Below are positions 1 to 64,000 of a stretch of 64,000 bases of DNA, in pieces; within the stretch, counting starts at the first letter, position 1, and each line of letters opens with the position of its first letter. The DNA is taken from contig NC_134138.1 in assembly GCF_033958435.1 (NCBI RefSeq), positions 25,946,598-26,010,597 of the forward strand. The letters run 5' to 3'. Both the position numbers and the translations under genes were made by a program. Under the pieces are notes generated by a model. That model saw only the letters and a program-made list of their open reading frames with translations, searched no databases and was not told where the DNA came from. Origin of the DNA: Carettochelys insculpta. Taxonomy: Eukaryota; Chordata; Testudines; Carettochelyidae.

Positions 1-1936
1 GGATCTGGACCACAGCTTGCCTGGTTCCAGACCCTGAGGCTTGGTGCTTTCCTCCTCAGCATCCGGGTAGGGAACCTTGAGCCTCATGGGCCAGAGCCAG
101 GCAAGCTAGGGCCCGATCAGGCTCATGGGCTTTGTCATACGGTGGGAGGGCAGGAAGCATTTCTGCACAGTACCACTGCTGCTTGCTGCCATTGCCCCAG
201 CTGGGGAAGTGGGAGCTGCAGCTGCAGTGCACTCGGGGGCTTTATCTGACCACTCTGGCCAGAAATCTGGCTAGTCTGACCAATGCAGGGTGGCACCTGG
301 GAGCAGTGGGGGAAGGGTGCAAAGCTATGTGCTTCTGGGGTTACTACACAGGTAAGCTGCACCCCTGTCACCCAGAACCCTGTGCCCCTAGACCCCTTTT
401 GCACCCTTCTTCCTGCCCAGATCCCTGCACCGTCCCTCCCACCCACACGCTTCACTCCAAGCCCAGTTCCTGGTAGCCCCCTCACACTGGACCCCACCCC
501 AGAGCCTAGAGGGGCACACAAAATGTATTAGCATTGGCCTCCCTAAGTGCTGGGGCTGGTGTGTGAGGGGAAAAGAAGTGTGTGTACTTCTCACTTGTGT
601 GGCCCCCAACTGATTTGTCTGTGGGTCAGTGGCTCCCAAACCAAATAAGGTTTCCCCACCCCCAAAAAAGGGTTTCTAAGTCACCTTGTTACATAAAACA
701 AGCTGCACATGGCATTAGGCTGCAAATCCCAATTACATCCCACTCCAGTAAGGCTCCCCACCCCTGTTGCAGCCAGGCCAGGGATCTGCAACAGAAATAG
801 CAAGAAGCATTTTTCCAAATTCAGTTACAAAAGCAATACTACAAGAGCTGCAGTGCGTGTGAATACAAGACAGTCCTTAATAAATAACGTCAAACCATAC
901 TTTTTATCACCCCTATTTTAAGAACTGTGTGCACACATTGATTTGTACCAGTTAGAAAGTTTGTTACCCCCATCTGCAGGCTTAACCTGCCTCAGCCCCC
1001 AAACCCTGCCCCTGCCCCATCACCAGGCTTAAGCACTCTCAGCTCCAAGCCCTGCCTCCCTCAGGATTAACCTGTCTCAGCTCCAACCTCCGTGCCATCC
1101 CCAGGATTAACTCCACTTAGTGTGTGCAGCTCCTCTGTGGCTGCTATTTCTCCCCACTTGCTTCCTGCCACTGCCTCCTCATTGGCAGAGCTGCATAGCC
1201 GGGCCCCCCGGCTCTCCTGCAGGCATAGCACTTCCCTCTTGTGCAGTATGGCTGGCTCCCTTCCCTGCCAGCTTTCTCTTTTGGGACTTCTAAGTGGCAG
1301 CAGCCTCCAGAGGCACAAGAGGAGGGCTTAGCCATAAATTGCCAACCACTGCCCTAGGCCCACCCAGCCATCCCTCAAAGATGGTTGTTTTCTCCTGTGC
1401 TTTCTCCAGCCCCTCTACCACATGTGGTGATGGCATGCCCATGATGGTTCATCTTCTGCTTTTCAGAATTTTAGTTTAGCTGCTTCTAGGCTTCCTTGAT
1501 AGTAGCACACACACATAGAAGAGAGAGGGCTTCTGTCCCTGTAAAAGGCATGGGCCTCAGAGCCCATGTAGATGGCATGGAGAGGAGCTCCAGACCATCC
1601 ATAGGCTCAGGTCCCTCTCCCCTCAAAGATCCTGGCACACATGGCGGGGGGAGAATGTGGTGTTGACCGGCCACCCCTTCTTGTGCTCTGTCTGCCTGAA
1701 TCCCTTGCCCATGATGGGCAGCCAAGGCTAGGGAGTGGCCCTCCATTTCAGTGGGCCATAAGATTGAAATCATGCATGTACACTAATTGATCCCAGGAAT
1801 AAGAGTATATGTGTTGCACTTGTTCTCCTCCTTTATCATGCCTATTTCAATGCAAAGTGTTCCATTATGCGGGGGGAGCAAATTAAATTCCTGGAAAAAG
1901 TAACATAAAGAAGCATAGGATGGCACAGCTCTCAGT
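1..1936. other. Non-coding sequence, GC-rich repeat-like blocks
   Basis: No exon with family similarity was recognised. The first 530 bases and 940-1340 are GC-rich with many stop codons in all frames. At 978-1117 four degenerate copies of a roughly 40-bp unit starting 'aggcttaa' or 'aggattaa' follow each other. The rest is unassigned and may be intron of ATAD2 or old repeats. Confidence 0.5.
978..1117. repeat. Degenerate tandem repeat, about 40-bp unit, about 4 copies
   Basis: Units start near 978, 1025, 1063 and 1103 with 'agg[ca]ttaa', followed by 'cctcagc[tc]cc' and a 'ccctgcc'-type segment. Spacing is 47, 38 and 40 bases. The copies are imperfect, so this is an old minisatellite-like stretch. 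Confidence 0.5.
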
Positions 1937-2618
1937 GGCTACGTCTACACGTGAACGCTACATCGAAATAGGCTGTTTCGATGAATAACGTCTACACGTC
2001 CTCCAGGGCTGGCAATGTCGACGTTCAACATCGACGTTGCGCAGCACCACATTGAAATAGGCGCTGCGAGGGAACGTCTACACGCCACAGTAGCACACAT
2101 CGAAATAAGGGTGCCAGGCACAGCTGCAGACAGGGTCACAGGGCGGACTCAACAGCAAGCTGCTCCCTTAAAGGGCCCCTCCCAGACACAGTTGCACTAA
2201 ACAACACAAGATCCACAGAGCCGACAACTGGTTGCAGACCCTGTGCATGCAGCATGGATCCCCAGCTGCAGCAGCAGCAGCCAGAAGCCCTGGGCTAAGG
2301 GCTGCTGCACACGGTGACCATAGAGCCCCACAGGGACTGGAGAAAAGGCGTCTCTCAACCCCTCAGCTGATGGCCACCATGGAGGACCCCGCAATTTCGA
2401 TGTTGCGGGACGCGCAACGACTACACGGTCCCTACTTCGACGTTGAACGTCGAAGGAGGGCGCTATTCCTATCCCCTCATGGGGTTAGCGGCTTCGACGT
2501 CTCGCCGCTTAACGTCGATGTTAACATCAAAATAGCGCCCAACACGCGTAGCCGTGACGGGCGCTATTTCGAAGTTAGTGCCGCTACTTCGAAGTAGCGT
2601 GCACGTGTAGATACGGCT
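1937..2618 (+). mobile_element. Non-autonomous PIF/Harbinger-type element, copy A
   Basis: Terminal inverted repeats: left 'ggctacgtctacacgtg', right (reverse complement) 'agccgtatctacacgtg'. A direct repeat AGT flanks it at 1934-1936 and 2619-2621, a 3-bp target duplication as Harbinger elements make. Both ends carry short 'cgaagtag/ctacttcg' and 'tcgatgtt'-type palindromes. The middle (2120-2400) is GC-richer and shared almost word for word with the copy at 40663-41352, which lies in the opposite orientation. No transposase frame is present. Confidence 0.85.
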
Positions 2619-2621
2619 AGT

Positions 2622-3760
2622 GTGTGCAATCAGCACACACCTCACATATTCCCTTATTTTAAGCTTGTGTCACTTCTTCTTATTTTGCTAGCGTCTGCTT
2701 GACCCTCCCTTCCTCTGCAGGCCCCATCTCCACTCCTTCCCTCAAACCTTCATCTGGCTTCCTCTTTGCCTCCTCACCCTGAGCAAGCCCCATCACTTCT
2801 CCTCCCTCTCCCTCCCAGAATTTCCAGAGCTCCATGAATCAGCTGATTCACAGTGCTTTGGAAGTGCTGGGAGGGAGGGGGCACAGTAGGTAAGTGCAGG
2901 CTGCCCTCCCCACCCGTGTGTGAGAGGCACGGCGTGGGTGTATGGGCTGCACATGGGCTTTCAGTGGACCACATACAGCCACGGGCTATAGGTTACCTGC
3001 CACTGCACTAGTCTGTTTCTCTTTGTTTCCTCATAATCCTCTAAACCTTTCTTCCCCTATTCCAACTTTCCGACATGGCATTTGTATGAGTACTTTATTT
3101 TCCTTTTGCAAACTACTTTGCTGTCTAATTTATCTGCTGTACTCAGTCTGTTTGCCCAAAAAGACCTTGACAGAGGCTTATTTAGTAACATACCTGGAGT
3201 TTTCTCAGGTTTCTGCAGAGAAGGGATTTCAAACTAAGATGTCTGAGATTTCATGGCCACAGCATATACCCCTGAGCCATCCATTTTCTGTATTGCTTCT
3301 CCAAAGGAGTAGTGGGTGTTATGCAGTATCTTGAGTAACAGTTAAGTGATTGAAACCATTTGGGCAATGATCAGTGCTTTGGTTTGGTCACTAGGCATGT
3401 GGAAAAAATGTTAGTAGTCTGTCAATGTAGTTTTTGATGGAAAGCTGTATCTTAGGAACCCGTTGCTCAAATGACCCCCTATTTGCATCACAAGTTCTTT
3501 CCAGCATCTCCCACAAGGCACACCGAAATGAATTTCAGTTTGAATAAGCAGGAGGATTTTAGAGCACTTGATGGAAGAGTTTTCCTTTTAACAGAAAGGG
3601 CTTCTGAACTTTAACATTGCAGAATATGAAGGCCATTTGTGTTGTATCAGTGAGCTAGGGATATGTTAAATATGCTTGATGGTATTTCTGGTATATGTCA
3701 ATAAAATAAGACTCTGTTGCTTTTCATTGAACTAAGGGTAAGTATAATTTTTACCATTAG
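2622..3760. other. Intron sequence before window exon 1
   Basis: No coding feature. At 2840-3005 there is a hAT-like fragment ending 'ggttacctgccactgca'. The rest is ordinary AT-richer intron. 'cttttaacagaaaggg' at 3586-3601 resembles an acceptor but no ATAD2-like peptide follows. Confidence 0.45.
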
Positions 3761-61944
<58,184 letters not shown>

Positions 61945-62984
61945 GTATGAATCTAGAAATGAATCTACAAATGAAAGACTTAATAGCTTATTGATCCCGT
62001 TCTTGTTAATGAAATACTGTTTCCCTTTGTGCATTTATTAATCTTAAACTTTTCAATTTCACCCTATTTTATATTTTTATTCTCTATTCTAAATTATGCT
62101 TCTCTGTTCATAATGTTGATATCCTTCAGATAGCCTTGTAAATGTACTGGCCAAGCCAGTCTTGTCATCACTTAGCCAACCTTTGTTTAACCTTCAAGTC
62201 TTTTTCTCTTAAATCAGTCCTTCTAGCTGCACTTCTGTTGCCCTTCATTCAGTTACTTTTACTATATTAATATTTTCCTGATGTGCTCAGAATTAAATCG
62301 GATATCTCAGGTGGAGTTGTATCAGAGGCATACTCAATTGTTAAGGGTATTTTTACAAAAAGTCATAGACTGATCACAGCCCATGATTGGTCCATGACTT
62401 GTATTATATATCCCTGACTAAATCTGGCAGTGCAGCAGGTGCTTGCAGGGATTCATAGTCCGTGACCCATGAGGCACAGGGTGTTTGGCAGGGCTGACTG
62501 GCTCCACACTATTTACAGCAACTGGCAACCTATCGCTCAGCTCCTACGTGGAAATGTAGCCATGGGACTCTGCACACTGTCTCTCTCCCAAGCACCAGCT
62601 CCGTGGTTCCCATTAGCCAGGAGCCACACTGTGGGAGTGGAACCTACAGGTGGATGCAGCACCCAGCATGCTGGACAAAGGATGATGTTGCTATTTATGA
62701 GTAAACTCCCAAGGTGGGTGCTGCCAAGCGCGCACACCCTGAAATTCCTCTCACCCCAACCCACTGCCCCAATCCCCTACCACATCCAAACTCCTGCTGC
62801 TGGTGGGAGAAGAGGAGGAAGCAGTGACCCAAGACTTCCGTGGCAGTGACCAGTGCAGCTGGCCCAGGGAAAATAGGTAACAGGATGGCAAATGAAATTC
62901 TTCAGTGTTGAGAAATGCAATCTTGTGGGGCCACATTACTAGCTGTCCAGGGCCGCAGGTTGGACACGCCTGATCTAGAGGATA
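61945..62984. other. Intron after exon 19
   Basis: AT-rich first part. 62340-62700 and 62900-62980 contain hAT-like fragments ('gtggttcccattagccagga', 'gggccgcaggttggacacgc'). No exon matching the last ATAD2 segments was recognised. Confidence 0.45.
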
Positions 62985-64000
62985 AGCAAGTGGGGTTCAG
63001 GAAAAATAGAAGTTCCACACAGCAGATATTGGCACTAAGATTGATAGCAGGGGAAGTCTGATTAAAGAACAAGAACATCTACAATTGCTTTGTCAATTTT
63101 CAGAAGGCATTTGCAGTATAGATCAGAAAGTGACTTGGGTGGTGTTGGAGTTGTATCATGTGGACAGCAGACTGATACGGTCGTTGAAGGATATCAATGA
63201 CAACACGGGGGCAGCAGTGAGAACGTTCTGGTTTTGTTTAGAATGAGCAGAGGTGTGAGACAAGGAGATCTGATATCGCCAAGTATCTTCATCGTGCATC
63301 TAGAGAAAGCAATGGACAAAATCAAGGAAGGGGTATCTGCATGGGATTAGAACTAACAACTTAAGGATTGCAGATGATATAGTTATCACTGAGAGAGATG
63401 AGAAGCAAGCGAAAACAGTGCAGGTGCTAAACGAGGAAGGGAAGCAGTATGGACTGATTATTACCGTTGAGAAGACAAAAACAATTGTATTTGGAGATAA
63501 GGAAATAGGAAGAAAGATCACGTAAATGGGATTGAATGAGAGAATGTAGAGAAGTTCACATATCTGGGGAGCAACATAACATCTGGAATGTGAGAAGGAA
63601 ATAGCAACTAGAATAGTGAATGCAAGAGCAAGTTTGAAGGCAGTGGATAAGATATGGAAAAGCAAAGCAATCAGCTTAGGAAAGAAGCTGAGCATCTTGC
63701 AAATGTGTATATTCAGCAGCATGTTGTATGGATGTGAGACGTGGGTGATAACGAAAGATTTGAAGAGAAGAATATTGGCATTTGAGAGGAGTTGTTACAG
63801 TAAGATGCTGAGAATAGGAGGGATGCAGAAGGTCACGAATGAGGAACTATATAGAAAAATACAGCCGAAAGAGAAGCTGCTGCAGAAGGTTATACAATGC
63901 AAGTTACAGCTATTCGGGCATATTTGCAGAATGAACAACGAACGAAAAATCAAGACCCTGGTATTTGGCATTGTGGACGGCTTGAATAGGAGAGGCAGTC
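62985..64000 (+). mobile_element. RTE-like LINE reverse transcriptase, running off the window
   Basis: RT motifs in changing frames: 'QVGFRKNRSSTQQILALRLI' (63000-63050), 'MSRGVRQGDLISPSIF' (63245-63290), 'LRIADDIVITERDEKQAKTV' (63362-63420, with the catalytic Asp pair), 'CIFSSMLYGCETWVITKDLK' (63708-63766), 'KLQLFGHICRMNNERK' (63903-63950). The 'LYGCETW' and 'LFGHICRM' pieces belong to the C-terminal domain of RTE-type LINEs. Frameshifts at about 63130, 63340 and 63520 break it. Confidence 0.7.

Noticed and set aside
3586..3660. Additional upstream ATAD2 exon after 'cttttaacag'
   Set aside because: The sequence has stops and no peptide similar to the ATAD2 N-terminus.

Overview
The window is a vertebrate nuclear genome segment that lies almost entirely inside one gene, ATAD2 (ATPase family AAA domain-containing protein 2, also called ANCCA), on the + strand. 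Nineteen consecutive coding exons can be read from 3761 to 61944. All have compatible phases and together carry about 1,034 codons with no break. They cover the acidic N-terminal region, the catalytic AAA+ domain, the degenerate second AAA domain, the acetyl-lysine bromodomain and most of the basic/acidic C-terminal region. The first N-terminal exons and the last C-terminal exons lie outside the window. No other host gene, tRNA, rRNA or CRISPR array was found.

The organism is most probably a turtle, and at least a non-avian sauropsid. This is inferred from the repeats. The CR1 LINE ends in the TTCTTATG-type tail, tyrosine-recombinase (DIRS) retrotransposons are abundant, and PIF/Harbinger elements start with a 'ggctacgtctacac'-type terminal repeat. 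The mixture matches what I know of chelonian genomes, but the species cannot be named from the sequence alone.

Layout: 1-3760, intron or upstream sequence with one 682-bp Harbinger-type element. 3761-13800, exons 1-5, with a foldback MITE and a 4.4-kb decayed Harbinger transposon in intron 2. 13801-22135, exons 6-10 (Walker A, Walker B and arginine-finger exons), with a DIRS 3' part in intron 5 and a palindromic repeat in intron 8. 22136-30720, an 8.6-kb intron holding three DIRS fragments, a nearly intact CR1, a mariner-like MITE and an LTR-like block. 30721-36468, exons 11-13, with a DIRS gag remnant. 36469-44307, a 7.8-kb intron holding a broken DIRS element that is itself split by a Harbinger-type element and a solo LTR. 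44308-46648, exons 14-18 (bromodomain), with a solo DIRS terminal unit. 46649-61509, a 14.9-kb intron with a GC donor, holding a 3.5-kb Harbinger transposon, a Tigger-like MITE and a DIRS element about 9.8 kb long that has been invaded by a solo LTR (itself invaded by a hAT MITE), an RTE-like LINE and a CR1. 61510-61944, exon 19. 62985-64000, the start of an RTE-like LINE that runs off the window.

No previously unknown molecular system is evident. The points of most interest are the nested DIRS history, the sense-strand bias of the retroelements, a GC-AG intron that carries most of the insertions, a Val-to-Ala change at the bromodomain shelf, and inverted repeats able to form large hairpins inside the introns. 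All orthology and family assignments rest on reading and memory, not on database searches.
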